DNA of 64,000 nucleotides from Vermamoeba vermiformis (GCA_045837725.1 JBEWZL010000266.1:1-64000); one strand, 5' to 3'. Positions 23,335-35,618 are shown, numbered from the stretch's first letter. Notes: a model not told the origin generated them from the letters alone. Numbers and translations are program-made.

Positions 23335-23987
23335 CTATTCATTATTTTGATCTTCAGCTGTAGGGGCGCCGTTGAGCGGATTCCATTTGTTTTTATGTTG
23401 CTCGAGACCAAAACCTTCAGAATAGTTGCCCTTGGTCTTACCGAATATTTTTTAGTACGTTACTAACATAAATACTACAGCAATCAACTTACTGCAAAGA
23501 GCTGTTTGAAGTGAGGCTTGCAATAAAATTTGCCCTCGATCCCGGCATAAGTGGCAGGCAATAAGAGTTTGTTGCAGTGTTGACATTTGAAGCACTATAG
23601 AAAGGTTATATTATGCGCGTCACTAAACGTGCTTACGTTTTTATGGAAGACTTTTCCGTCGATCTTTGTCTGTTGTGAATATTCAACTAATCCGTTACAA
23701 ATCTGTTTACCGTTTCGATCAGCACCATATTATTTTATATATTTTTTAGTAATTTACCCCGCAAGGAACAGCCTGAAAGTTGGTATTGTCGACATTATTT
23801 TTCATCATCTGCTCAAACGTTAACTCAGTCAACACTGTAATTGCTTATGATCGTGCATTATTATTTTAGCTTTATTAAGCATTGAAATAATATTGATAAG
23901 CAATTTACTTACTTGCATGAAGTTATTTCGCTTGGCGGCTTCATTTTGGCCTTGATCCTCTTCCGAGTCACTCCACGAATCAGACAT
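23335..23987 (-). CDS. Single-LIM-domain protein, LimE-like
   Basis: The start at 23987 gives an acidic N-terminus (MSDSWSDSEEDQGQNEAAKR). After two introns comes a complete LIM zinc finger: C-G-I-C, then IDGKVFHKNCFKCQHCNK and KFYCKPHFKQLF. Cys/His spacing is C-x2-C-x17-H-x2-C-x2-C-x2-C-x17-C-x2-H. Immediately after comes TKGNYSEGFG, which strongly resembles the region after the LIM domain of amoebal LimE-type proteins that bind actin structures. The stop is at 23335, leaving about 55 bp to the convergent RhoGAP stop. Likely a small cytoskeletal adaptor. Five exons; the last acceptor is chosen because it restores the frame into TKGNY. Confidence 0.8.
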
Positions 23988-24129
23988 GTTATTGTTGTAT
24001 AACAAAAGAGACAAAACTAATTGTTTCGGCGAGCCGGTTGGTTCAAAAAAAAAAGCAACGGAAATTTCGTGCCTCGCCGTTCAAAGCCGTTTCAATACAT
24101 TCCTTTAACTCTACTAGTAGAGGCAGAAT

Positions 24130-25419
24130 TTATTTCATGCTACGAGCACCAATATGGTACTTGGCACGCTTCTTGGCGAATTTTCCGATCAAAGGCAACT
24201 TGAACAACTTTTGCTTGGGGGCGTCAATGGCGACCTGATTAATTACGACCGTGAGCTCCCATTGCACAATTAAATCGTATTAATTATCATGAGTGGCCTT
24301 ACCTTGATGACCATGAAGATTAAGAATGCCATTGAAATAGACCAGAACAACCAGAACACGACGAACTGCCACACAAACACGAGCCAAAACACGAAGAAAA
24401 TAGCTGATGCGAGCATTGACTGATCGATGCAAATAGTGCGTTAGTATTAGCTTGTCGGATAGATCATAGTGTGCGTATATAATGAGCTCAAAGTAATGTT
24501 CGGACGTACCTGAATGGAGTGAAACAAGACGAACAAATTGCGACGTTCGAGCAAGAAAATAATCAGCGCACCGAGCCAAGAGAACAAATAGCATAAAATT
24601 CCTACGTTATAGAACCACATTAATAATAGTACATCGTGATATCGCACCAAGATGCTAAAAGTTAAATTGGAATGCGCTCTTGGGAAGGTTAACTAAGAAT
24701 ATCATTCTAATGCGTACCGAGCACTAAAGGAGATGCGCCCGTGGAGGTAGCATCAGCGCTATTAATAAATCCTTCGGTATGTTGATCGGGAGTCTCGTAG
24801 TATGTGGGAGGTTGGGTTGGATGTGGTTGTGGAGGCATTTGCTGTGGAGCAGCATACGTAGGAGGAACATAGAAATTAGGTGGTCTTGGTTCTTCTACAT
24901 AAATAGAGCTGGTAATGGAGCGTTAATAGCTTGCCGGATAACGTGTACGAAAATTCGAGCAGATCCGTTACGAATTAGCCAGTGTAAATTTTAATTTTTG
25001 AAATTATGCCTTTGTCGCGTCGTGCTCAAAGAATATGAGTCGATATTATCGAGATTAAATTCGGTTCTTGCAAATTTGCGAAAAATCGTAAATGGTCCCC
25101 GATCTTCGAATGGGACCATTGTAAATTATTTTACATGTATTATTGATACCATTAAATTAGAGCACGAGCATGACAGCGATATTTAATCAAATTAGATTTT
25201 TTGGTGAAAGGCTTACGTTTGGCTGGGATTGTTAGATGCTTTTACGTCAGGCACAGAATAAGCCAATGAGGCGTCAAAATAAGATTGATTCATCGTGGCA
25301 TTCATATTTGCGGATGTATTTTGAACGGGTTCGCCTGTGTAAGGGTCGAAGCGGATGGACATATCCATGCCACTACCGTTTGGGGTCACATACACTGATG
25401 GATTATTGGGATCGGACAT
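24130..25419 (-). CDS. Small membrane protein with Tic20/DUF4870-like domain
   Basis: The first exon (start 25419) encodes a soluble region with NPSVYVTPNG and RFDPYTGEPVQ. After a long intron (about 310 nt, unusual here) comes a Pro/Tyr/Gln-rich exon (PPNFYVPPTYAAPQQMPPQP). The membrane part follows: VLLLMWFYNVGILCYLF, LIIFLLERRNLFVLFHSIQ and FFVFWLVFVWQFVVFWLFW. The stretch LERRNLFVLFHSIQS matches the 'LExKNxFVRFHAxQS' signature of the DUF4870/UPF0132 and Tic20-like family. The last exon ends with a basic tail, KKRAKYHIGARSMK, at 24130. The role is unknown. The Pro-rich N-terminus suggests protein interactions on the cytosolic face. Confidence 0.6.
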
Positions 25420-25589
25420 ATTGATATATACTATACAATATTGTGGTTTAATATAACAAATACAGAGCTTAAATAGAGAGTCTGGCGAGAAGATTTTTCA
25501 AGCCAAATTTTGCCGGTCCACAAGAGAGCCTCTTCTGCAAACTGTTCGACTCTTTTGATTCTATCTGTACGAGCTAATATAAGTGCACG

Positions 25590-28500
25590 ATGAAGCATAA
25601 CTCTACGGCCACAATTGTGGCTTTGCTCGTTGTGTTGGCTGGATTGGCCAGTGCAACTAAGATGGGTGCTTGGACGATGAGCCGTGAGGCTGTCAGTCAG
25701 CATGAAACTATGCGTATTACTATTCATCTTAAACAACGTAATCTTGACGAATTAGACGTATGTAGAAGCGCGATCCATAACATTATCTCGTTTGTACGCT
25801 TCTAATATTTTTAATTGATTTATCTACAGCGAGTTTTCTATGCTGTAACAGGTATTAAAAGCTTTTTTTATTATTTAAGCATTAGGCAATTTTACTAACA
25901 AATTGGCAATCAGATCCCGACTCTCCAGACTACGGAAAATATCTTACCATGGACCAAGTTACTAATATTGGTAAGCAAGAATATTTTTAACACTTGTAGA
26001 CGCGTACATTCGCCGTTGGAATGTTCTCCATAACTTTCTCAAATCTGACATTTCTTGGTAGTCGCTCCTTCCAATGAAGCTATTGATGCCGTTACTTCTT
26101 GGTTGAAAACCAACGGGGCCGAGAGAATCGGTATGCTCCTCATTTTAACAACGACTGTACTCAATTAACTGTTTAGATGTGGTCAACAACAAGGACGTAA
26201 TTAAAGCCTACATGCCTAAGAAGCACGTCGAGAGAGCATTTAACGTTCAGGTTAAGCAATTTGAAGCACATGGTAAGTGATCAATATAAATTTATAGACT
26301 TTACGATACGCTTGCTTTAAGGTGTATTTCCTAACTTGGTTAATGACAGGCAAGACCATCTTCCGCTCGCTCGAGAAGCACGTGACGCCTGCTGAAATTT
26401 CGCAACATGTTGATCTTATCCAAGGCATTAGCGACTATCCTCTTTGTAAGCCAAGATCCGCGGATCCTTTCGTTTGAAAAGTTACAGCAATTCCTTATTT
26501 TTATTTCAAATAGTCCCCAGAAGCCGTGCTAACATCAAGTCGACCACTGGTAATGCTAACAGAGTCCAGCCTAAGAAACCTCAGCCAAAGTCTACTCCGA
26601 TCTTGAGCGTCAAGTCACGCGGTGGTGAGCCTGAAGTCCAAGTCACTTATTACGTTGTTTGCGCCAATGGAATCTACTCTAACACCACCATTGTACGTAC
26701 ATATTATATTACTGTATATGAACTAATCTTAACAGCCCTGCGCAAACACGAGTCCCTCAGTCATTGGAATTGCTATTAACGCCGTTTCAAACAACGATGT
26801 GTGGCCGAAGAGATACTTCAGGGGGGCTAATCTCACTACTGATTGCACCATTGAAATGGACTCTGGTAGAACTATCTGCACTTCCAGCGTTCCAGGTACG
26901 AATCCGGATTCCATCCAATTTTCAAATTGTTTTGTGTTTAATGCTTTTCTATTGTAATATTAACACGCTACTCTTATAATTGGTTAACACATTACCGTTT
27001 AGTGGACTATTATGTTCCAGTTATGGTCGAAGTCTCTTTACAGATGGAAGATTTTAAGTTCGGTCCTACGACCACGAACGATCACCCTGCTGTTGCTACT
27101 CCAGCCGTGGTACCTCAAACGATCAACTCCATCTATAATATTCCGCAGAACTGGCAGCCCATGCAGCCCAGCACGCTCTCGCAAGCCGTGGTCGAGTTCG
27201 AACAACAATACTACAGCCCTGAAGACTTGCAGTTGTTCTTCGATTCTATGGGCATTGTTAACACCGCTGAAGTCACCGTCGTTGGTCCTAACGACATCAC
27301 CAACCCTGGTGCGTTATTTATGATAGTATTTCCTTTTTAGGAAATGAGATTTAAATCTTCAAATTCTAGGTGTTGAAGCAAACCTCGACATTCAATATAT
27401 GATGGGCATTGCTCCTAGTGTTCCTACTACCTACTGGTCAATTGCTGCTAACTCCACGCTCGAAATCGGTAAGATCCATTCCGCATTTTACGTGAGTGCA
27501 TCCACCTGATTATAAAATTCTAGATGATATCTTGCAATGGGCCGTCGCCATGTCTAACACTGCCAATCCTCCCATCGTCAATTCACTCTCTTACGGCATG
27601 TCTGAACGTAACGTCGATACTTACTTGGGCAAGGGTATGAAAAAAACAGATCCAAAATAATCAAATCTAACTGCTGTATATTAGGCTATATCTTGAGATC
27701 TGACACCGAGTTCAAGAAGTTAGCCACACGTGGTATCACTATTATCATTGCTGACGGTGATGTTGGTGCTGGTGACTTGGGTGATCCACCAATGTCCGTG
27801 CCCTCGTGCATGAAGGCACTCAACCCTGATTGGCCCTCACAGAGTCCCGTAAGTATCACGCTCGTTTCGACAATGAAAGCTACACGTGTTCGAGTCACCT
27901 ATGTTGCTATCATGTTGTACTAACATCCTTGAAGTACGTGACCGCTGTGGGTTCCACTTACTTCTCACCCCTCGCCCAGCCCATCTGCTACATGCCAAAG
28001 AGACAAGGCGGTGTGGCGTGCTACAACAATCCTATCGGCGAGGTCGGTGTGTCGCTCGATGACGGCATCAATTGGACGACTGGCGGTGGTTTCAGCAATG
28101 TGCAGCCACGCCCTGGCTATCAAAAGCAGTTCGTTGAAGGCTATTTGCGCAACTTCGCGAGTTGGTTGCCCCCTGACAGCGCATTCAATCGCACTGGCCG
28201 CGCTTATCCTGACGTCGCAACGGTAGGTCACAATCTCATGGTCGCGTACCAGGGTCAATTCATTGGTGTTGGTGAGTATTGCCATATTTGGTAATGCTAG
28301 CGAATGGGTACTAACATTCTTTAGACGGTACCTCTGCTAGTGCTCCTATCTTTGGCGGCATTGTCTCACTCTTGAACGACGTCCGTGTTCGCAACGGCAA
28401 GCCCAGTATGTCTCGATAAACATTCAATTAATATCACCGGATCTAACTCTGTGGTTTGTAGTGTTGGGATTCTTGAACCCTCTTTTGTACAAAATTGCTG

Positions 28501-28734
28501 AAAAGAACGCCGCTGCTTTCAGAGGTACTTGAGGATCGATCTATTCGGAGACTTAATTTGATTACTAATCCTCCAACTATAGATATTGTCGTCGGTCAAA
28601 ACCGATGTGGTGCTTACGGTAGCACTCCTGACTGCTGCCCATTCGGTTACTACGCTGTTCCCGGATGGGATCCCATGACTGGTCTTGGCACTCCTAACTT
28701 CGGCTTGTTGGCTCAAGAGCTCTTGAATTACTAA
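25590..28734 (+). CDS. Sedolisin (S53) serine-carboxyl peptidase, tripeptidyl-peptidase I-like
   Basis: Acid protease, lysosomal or secreted, that removes tripeptides or cuts internally at low pH. The start at 25590 gives a signal peptide (ALLVVLAGLASA). A pro-kumamolisin-type domain follows with HLKQRNLDELD, SPDYGKYLTMDQV and KKHVERAFNVQVKQF. Catalytic residues: Glu in VVEFEQQYYSPED, Asp in VEANLDIQYMMG, the oxyanion Asp in TIIIADGDVGAG and Ser in DGTSASAPIFGG. A C-terminal calcium-site region (GWDPMTGLGTPNFG) is intact. About 16 exons, ending at 28734, with AATAAA about 50 bp later. Length is as expected for TPP1-type enzymes. Prominent Cys pairs suggest disulfides. Confidence 0.95.
27328..27345. 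repeat. Intronic palindrome, identical copy
   Basis: ATTTCCTTTTTAGGAAAT inside the sedolisin intron that follows DITNPG. Same 18-mer as 21035-21052, although the two introns are otherwise unlike. Confidence 0.7.
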
Positions 28735-28782
28735 TCCGCCAATCTTTTGTGAATGGATTGATTGGATTTGTGGATCTAGAGC

Positions 28783-28788
28783 AATAAA
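28783..28788 (+). terminator. Polyadenylation signal of the sedolisin gene
   Basis: AATAAA about 48 nt after the sedolisin stop codon. Confidence 0.5.
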
Positions 28789-28789
28789 A

Positions 28790-29141
28790 TTGATAAAATG
28801 AACGATGATTCAACGGTTCCAAGACCGTTAGTGTCGGCAACACCTACAAGATCGTTTTCAAGAGCTTCATTTTACACTTTTATAGTACTATCGTAGGGAA
28901 TGGCAGTTGCTCCATCTATCAGGGGTTTGATTTTAATCCGAAAAGTATTTTTAGAAAGAGAAATTGCAATCGAAAGACTTTAGTCCGTCATCCATTTTTT
29001 AATTATAACGTGGCTTTAGTGTATTAGCATTGATAGAAACGACCTATTGGAGTACCAATCCAAAGGAAGGCGGATGCGACATGTTCGAAGTCAATGCCGA
29101 AAGTCTGGAAGGACGTCAACGCATCAAGCTCCGACAAATGT
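28790..29141 (+). pseudogene. Possible broken or unresolved small gene
   Basis: Between the sedolisin and the phosphoesterase there are two codon-like stretches. One, near 28813-28930, reads GSKTVSVGNTYKIVFKSF and onward in one frame. The other, near 29030-29141, reads ETTYWSTNPKEGGCDMFEV and ends RIKLRQM-stop. The second follows a TATTAG acceptor. I could not join them into a gene with a start codon. They may be the 3' remains of a secreted-protein gene or unrecognised exons. Confidence 0.25.
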
Positions 29142-29269
29142 GATCTGCTGGTAATAATGTTTCTACGGTCGGGACCCTACCGTCCCAACAAAAGACATAA
29201 ATCAGAATTGCTTCTCATTTCAATTCATTTCATTTCATTCTGCCGACACGTCAACAACAAGATCAAGAA

Positions 29270-30503
29270 ATGACCGTCGTCAAAATAGGTCTGATGCTAA
29301 TATTATGCTTGGCGATCTTGCCTCCTGCATTAGGTAAGGCATCAAGACTGCGGATAACCTCCGAAATTTTAAGATCGTCCAGTCTGTAATTATTAAAAAT
29401 CTTGAGGCTGTATATTTCGAATTTACGAAGCAATATTAATTAAATATAATCATAGGGTCATTCGAGAGAATATTCCTCCTTATTTTTGAAAATACGGATC
29501 GAGCAGTTGCACTGGCTGAACCGAACTTTGCTGCTCTGCTTCCGAGAGGCATGTTGTTGGACAACTTCTACGCAACATCGCATCCTTCACAAACGAATTA
29601 CATCGCTCTTGTCGCCGGATCCACTTTAGGTAAACATTGCAACAATTTTTAGATTTTTTCGATTTTACTGATCGGATTTAGGTGTCACGACAAACAATCC
29701 CTATAATTTAACCGAATCATTTTTGGGCGATCTTCTCACAGCTAAGGGAAAGACATGGAAGTCTTACCAAGAGAACTACCCAGGCGGCTGCTTCTTGGAA
29801 CCCAAGAGTGCAGATTTGCTTTACGTCCGAAAACACAATCCGTTCGTTTCCTTTACCTCGGTGACGTAAGTAATAGCCTGCCATTGCTGGTGAGATATCG
29901 TTACTAACAAGCACCAGAGAGGATGCTGCAGGTCTTTGCTTGAACAACGTACCAGCCACGCAACTCGAATCCGACATCGTTAACGGACAACTTCCCAATT
30001 TTAGCTTTTTCACGCCGAATATGAACAATTCCGGACACGACACGTCTATTTCTTGGGCTGGCGAGTGGTTGACTGCATTCTTGCCGCCGTTGCTCGACAA
30101 CGACAAATTCATGAACGGCACGCTGGTGATTGTTACCTTCGACGAGGGCTACACCAATTCATTGCCTGAAAACAATAAGGTCTACACACTGCTCATCGGA
30201 GAGGGTGTTCCTGCTGGCGTCAAGACGAGCCTGCGCTACGACCACTACTCGCTGCTGCGGACCATCGAAGACAACTGGGAGCTCGGTCATCTCGGTCGCA
30301 ACGACTCTATTGCCACGCCTGTCAACTTCACCTTGTTCGACGAGCCAGTGACTGCACCGTCAACTAGCCCAACCGCCAGCCCAGTGGCTAGCAGTCCCTC
30401 AGCTACGAATAATCCTACATCTAAAGTTTCGGCAGCAATGGATCTGTTGGCTGTGGGTGTATTCTCGATCATTAGTTGTACCCTTGTAACGTTGCTTGGT
30501 TAA
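29270..30503 (+). CDS. Secreted phosphoesterase (acid-phosphatase-like, PF04185 type)
   Basis: Four exons. The start at 29270 gives a signal peptide (LMLILCLAILPPALG). Family landmarks: IFENTDRAVAL, NFYATSHPSQTNYIALVAGST (metal-site Asn/Thr region), NLTESFLGDLL, NFSFFTPNMNNSGHDTS and TLVIVTFDEGYT, followed by RYDHYSLLRTIEDNW. This matches the phosphoesterase family of fungal acid phosphatases and phospholipase C. The C-terminus is a Ser/Thr/Pro-rich linker and hydrophobic tail (LLAVGVFSIISCTLVTLLG), consistent with a GPI anchor. Several N-glycosylation sequons. Likely releases phosphate outside the cell or in a digestive vacuole. Confidence 0.85.
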
Positions 30504-30696
30504 ATCATAGATCGCACTTACAGCGGATATTTTTCGGTTTTTTGTTCGTTTACGGCTCGCCCAGGAACTTGATATTCATCCGGAGCCACTTAATTGGAGA
30601 AAATCAGCACGTGTATGTGTCGCTCATTGCGTTTTTTTCTTTCGATTTTCGAAGTTTGTCCTTGCGTTTTTTCTCGGGAGCTTTTTCGTTGAATTA

Positions 30697-30713
30697 ATTT
30701 CCATTTTAGGAAA
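30697..30713. repeat. Palindromic element, intergenic copy
   Basis: ATTTCCATTTTAGGAAA, one mismatch to the intronic palindrome family. It lies about 75 bp upstream of the start of the next gene, in its presumed promoter or 5' UTR. Confidence 0.5.
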
Positions 30714-30786
30714 GTCGCTGGTACTTAAAAGCGTGCACAGCCGAATCTTTTATTCCACGGTACAAATAACAACAAAGCCACACAAC

Positions 30787-31480
30787 ATGAGCACTCCTAC
30801 ACCTACTGGCAATCTTTTTGGTCCCTCGCCGTTGACCCGCCCGATCTTCGCGTTTGGCATTCTTTTATTGGTAAGCAGATCCACCAGCACCGAGATCGGT
30901 CATACTAATATCAATACACTAGGCCTGCGCCGTCGTTCAAGGAATTCATGCTGGTGTTACAATGACATCCTACGGATTTTCCCCCAAAGAGGCCTTTGCC
31001 AGATATTTTGCGCTGAACTGGATCGTGTGTGGCCTTTACCTGATTGTCGGCGTTTTTGGTAAGCTGACCGAAAATCTCATGTACGAGGCTAATATGTACT
31101 TTAAAGCATGCGTGTTGGCCGCCAAAAACAAAAATACAAGACGCAATCTGATCTGCTCTATTATCGTAAGTCTAACAATATTACCTTAACAAGGCATATA
31201 CTAAATACTGAATATATAGTTATGCATTTTATCGGCCTGTACGGTGGTGCCCGCTGCCATCTTGATCAACGACCTTTTCGTTGTTTTATTAATCACAACC
31301 AACACAATCGTCTACATGAGTTTCGCGGTCGATATTCTCGCGTGTGCTTGTCTCGTAAGTAACAGATTACATCAGCATCTCAGATTGGCATTCTAATCTG
31401 ATCCGATCTTTATTTTTTAGGCCGTTCTATGCGCTCTTTGCGCCGCACATGCTGCTAAGAACAGTCCAAAATCCATTTGA
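30787..31480 (+). CDS. Small four-helix membrane protein, unknown
   Basis: Four exons give about 165 residues. The start at 30787 gives MSTPTPTGNLFGPSPL, then helix one (IFAFGILLLACAVVQGI), helix two (FALNWIVCGLYLIVGVFG), helix three (ACTVVPAAILINDLFVVL) and helix four (MSFAVDILACACLAVLCAL). A MARVEL-like four-helix arrangement is conceivable but no family signature was recognised. Spliced frames are consistent and the length is plausible. The stop is at 31480. Confidence 0.55.
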
Positions 31481-31841
31481 AAGCTCTAAAGCTACCTTTG
31501 TAAATAGAAACAAGTAAATACAACTTGTAAATACTTAAATAATTTCCATTTGGGATTTTAAGAAAAGTAGCTTGAAAATTTACTGTACGAACTTCCGGGA
31601 TCCTGCGACAAAAAATGAATTGGCGAATACGCCAAATTATAGTACTCTCAGCATCGCTAAACTGTTAGTCTCACCTTTGGTGTCGGCAAAAATGAATTCG
31701 GGGATCAGCTAAAAATAACTGTTAGCGGATTTACGGAAATTCGGAATCATCCTAATACTTACACCGATTATAGGCGATTCACAAATCTCCAAATCGTACA
31801 ATTAATATTAAGCCGTTTCTATGGGTAAAGCGGCGGAGTTT
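31481..31841. other. Intergenic region between convergent genes
   Basis: About 360 bp between the stop of the four-helix protein gene and the stop of the riboflavin-transporter-like gene. AT-rich, with no ORF of interest and no repeats recognised. Confidence 0.5.
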
Positions 31842-33871
31842 TTATTCGAGCACGTAAACGATCAGCAAAAACGACGTTACAGATCCGATAAAAGAACCGA
31901 GCTAGTATGTATAAGGTTAGTATTCATGTATCTTATTTTAATTTAGGTCTTACTTGGTTGCTAAATCCGACGTAACGCGATGCAGTTTCAATTAAATGCT
32001 GATCCGTCTCGACCACCACTTTCTGATAGTTAATCGTGTCTTCGTAGCCGTAGATCATCGTATATATTATATTTACTAGTATTTATGAGCCAATTAGTAC
32101 AGTATTTCAAAGACTAAGCTCGTGTAACGGATGAAACTACGTACCAACAATTGTGATCCACGCCCAGTACTCACTAAGCGATGATTTGTCGATAAAGATC
32201 ATCGGAAGTAAATAACATGCTAATAGGGCCTAGTATAATAATTATTAATTAATTATTAATAAAAGTGGTTTAAACGCGATCTTCAAAAAACAGCTCTTAA
32301 TTTTCGGAATTGAGTTGGCTGAATTATAATCGACTTTGATACTTACTTGAGCAATACTCATAGGAATAATATTATAATTGCGCCAAAATATGGTCACAAA
32401 TCGACTGACCGCGTTGAATCCGATGCCACCAAAACTGAGCCAAAATAGGAACTTGGAAGAGTTCTCTGAGTGAATGCCCTTGATGGTATAAGGCAATAGA
32501 CTAATAAGACTGTAGTTTACAATTGAAATCAAGCACTGATCTGCGATGAAAACAAGTCAGTACACGAAATTTCCAAATTAGGAAAAGACATCGAACGGAT
32601 CCGCTCTAAATTACTGAAATACGGTTGGTTACAGTCGAAACTTACTGATTATAGGGTTAAATGCTTGTTGAAAAGCGCTCTTTTGTTTTTCTTTTTGGAT
32701 CTGCTGATCAAAGTCGTGCAAACTCGACGTAGCAGGCTCTTCAATGTGTAACTAAATACAAATACTATTATATATAAGCTTTTGATAATATATTAGTCGA
32801 CAACCAACCTTTTGTTTGCGAAGTTGAAAAGATCTTGGTAGTGGATGCAACAAAATGAACAAAAAGCTTATTAAGCTGAGTAAGAATACGCCGCCGAGAA
32901 TATAAAAATAAATTTTCAAGCTGAACAGTGGCTGAGGCTTGTCTGGCTGTTGAACCAAGGCTAACAAGCTCGTTATCAGCCCGTTCAATCCTCATCAACA
33001 AAAATCAGTTAGATTGATGTAAAACAGCTTATATAGCTTAGATGATGATATGATATTAGATAGCTACCATTTCCAGCCGAAATTGCGCTGATTAAGGTGG
33101 GTCCGTAAAGAGATGCGAAAGGATACATTGTAACGACTGAAAACACGCCTACTGCGCCTGCTACGACGCTCAAACCCATCAAAACGACACTACATATCGC
33201 TATATTAGTATTTTTAAGCACTGTTTTATTATTAAATCGTACCTGTGTCGAGTTCCAAAGGCATGTCCAGTCACATCCCAAAACAATCCGATCAAAATTG
33301 AAGTAACGGCGCCGATAATCAGTAATAACAGTATTGCTATTGAGTGTCTATAATATGAACGTATAATTAACGCGATGTCGGCAAAGTGTTCATGAACTGA
33401 GGTGATCTTACTTGATCGGACGATAGTTTTGCAGCACGACGTACAAAAAGCTGATGATATTAGGAACTTGGATGCTAATCACTAAATATCCCGCTATTGA
33501 GTACGATTCAGGTGTATTTGCTATTAGAAGCGGAAGCTAAAATAAATTTTTGTGAGATCGACTAAAAACAGCATCAATTTTAAATTTAATAATATTTTTA
33601 ATAATATTTCGACATTATTTACCTCTGAAAACAATCCGTTGACGAGTAACCATGGCCCCAGACCCGTTACAAAAAATAAAATAAATACTAAAACGTTTGT
33701 CTTCTTTTCAAGGAACTGCCTATCAATATCTGGTATTAGAATAATATACACAGTATTTAGAAAATATGATCACATTATTTAAATTGAATTTGGCGTGTAA
33801 AAACGACAGATGTGTTAAAGTACTTGCCCGTCATTCTGTAACAGATTTTCACGCTCCTCGTTGACGCTCAT
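31842..33871 (-). CDS. Riboflavin transporter-like protein (SLC52/RFVT type)
   Basis: Ten or eleven exons read from 33871. The first helix region GLGPWLLVNGLFSELPLL and following SIAGYLVISIQVPNII closely resemble the start of animal riboflavin transporters (pattern G.GSW..NG.WVELPL...LPEGW.L.SYL). Further helices include SVVLMGLSVVAGAVGVFSV, then LNGLITSLLALVQQP, which matches the conserved G..L..LLP..LAL.Q segment. A cytosolic loop (EEPATSSLHDFDQQIQ) precedes the second half. The last exon encodes LGSFIGSVTSFLLIVYVLE, ending at 31842. Predicted 10-11 helices in the plasma membrane. Vitamin B2 uptake is inferred from family resemblance alone. Confidence 0.65.
32569..32586. repeat. Intronic palindrome, diverged copy
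   Basis: ATTTCCAAATTAGGAAAA in an intron of the riboflavin-transporter-like gene, related to the sites at 21035, 27328, 36408 and 36504. Confidence 0.5.
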
Positions 33872-34204
33872 ACTTGTATATTATTAGGAGCACTTAGTGT
33901 TACTATTAACAATACATTCTGTTAATTTAATGTGTTGTCTGGTTTGTTTCTGTAAATAATTGGTCTCGTGACTTCATCTGAGGATTAATGCGGACTTTTA
34001 GGGACGGCTTGTGTTGTCTACAATTCATTAACTGCAATTGATAAGGATACGTATGATCTTAATTGTGATCACGAATGTCGTCATCTTTTTTGACATCCTC
34101 GATTTTTCTCAGCCATTTTCAACTTTAACAATCTGCTGTTGACCACAGTTCTCTTGTAATATCTGATTGCACGTATTATTAACTTGCAGCATATTCATTG
34201 AATT
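33872..34204. promoter_or_regulatory. Divergent intergenic region
   Basis: 333 bp between the starts of the transporter-like gene (minus) and the chitinase gene (plus). It must carry both promoters. No motif recognised. Confidence 0.4.
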
Positions 34205-35540
34205 ATGATCAAGCAAGCTTTGTTCATTCTTGCGATCGTTGTTAGCGTGTCATACGCTCAATACGTATCTCAAGCCCAATTTCAGTGCATGTTCCCTAAT
34301 GTGCAAGCAGCTAAAATTCAAACTTGGTTGCCGCATTTGAACTCAGGTATATTTGTTATTTAAATAACTTTGGATTTCGCAACAATTTTTTTCTCGTGCT
34401 GTAAATTTTAGCAATTATTAACCTAAATAATTTTTGCTAATAGTATTGGGAAAGTACGATATTACCTCGACGAACAGAATTACGTAAGTAGTCCGAACTT
34501 TGCAAATCCAAATTTACGCTCTGGCTTACCTTTGTCTTTTTAATGCAGTATGTTTATGGCCCAAACAGGACGTAAGTTATTTGGTTAATATAATGATACC
34601 CAAGACAATGCTAAATGACGTGACACGTGCAGATGAGACGGATCACTACCGCACATTTGTTGGTAAGCTAGATTCTCCTTTATAATACCTCCTCACCGTA
34701 TTTATAGAGTATACGAATGCTGATGGTACCAATGCTTGGTGCCATAAGGTCAGTATAATCATAATTCGCCCTATCCGCATTTTGTCGACAAGTCAAATCC
34801 GGCTCTGATCATTTAGCTTCATATTAGACTCGCTATACTCACAGTCTATTAATAGTATGACGGAGGCTGCCGCTTCAAAGGTCGCGGTGCTATCCAATTG
34901 ACTCACCGCAGAAACTACGCGAGTGCTGGCAATGCCTTGGGTTACGATTACGTGAACAATCCTGACGTGAGTACCACTGCATTAATATTATGCGCTTATT
35001 ACAATAGGACACGCCTACTATAATTTGGTATATTTGCGAGTCAAAATTGAAGCTGATACGCGTCGATTTTAGATGGTTGCTGAGCTCCCTCACGCGTTCT
35101 TGACAGCAGGCTGGTTCTGGGCCCAGAACGGTCTCAACAACCCCTCTGATTTGAGAGACTTGGACCGTGCTACTCGCATCATTAACGGTGGAACTAACGG
35201 TCTTGAAGCTCGTCGTACTTTGTACAATCGCGCCAGAATGTGCTTCTCTGACAGTAAGATCCGCTCAGTTGATACCCGTTGAAATTCACCTCTATTTCGT
35301 TTTTATGTTTAACCATATAAGTAGTATTAATATTAGCGATATTAACGATGCGTAATAGAGCCTAACGAGTCCAGCGGTTGCGTCAAGATCCAACACAGAA
35401 TTGTCGCTGGCGAGACGTTGTACGGCATTGCATCGCGCTACGGCAAGAAAATAGAACAAATTTTGGCCATTAATCCTCAAATCACCAACCCTAGCTTCAT
35501 TCGCGTCGGTGACATCGTCAACATCCCTTGCGACAACTAA
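34205..35540 (+). CDS. GH19 chitinase-like protein with C-terminal LysM
   Basis: The start at 34205 gives a signal peptide (ALFILAIVVSVSYA). The catalytic region shows GH19 features: FMAQT plus the DETDHYRTF region, GGCRFKGRGAIQLTHRRNY, DYVNNPD, then LPHAFLTAGWFWAQNGLN and IINGGTNGLEARRTLY. The C-terminal exon is a LysM domain (VAGETLYGIASRYGKKIEQI, then NPQITNPSFIRVGDIVNIP) that binds N-acetylglucosamine polymers. It should degrade chitin or peptidoglycan-like glycans outside the cell or in food vacuoles. About seven exons, stop 35540. GH19 plus LysM is common in bacteria and plants; the introns show it is settled in this genome. Confidence 0.85.
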
Positions 35541-35618
35541 ACTTACTGGATCCACGTCAAAATAGCTGTTTTTCGTAGTTTAGACTTCATATAGCATTGA
35601 TAGAAGTTATTTTGTACA

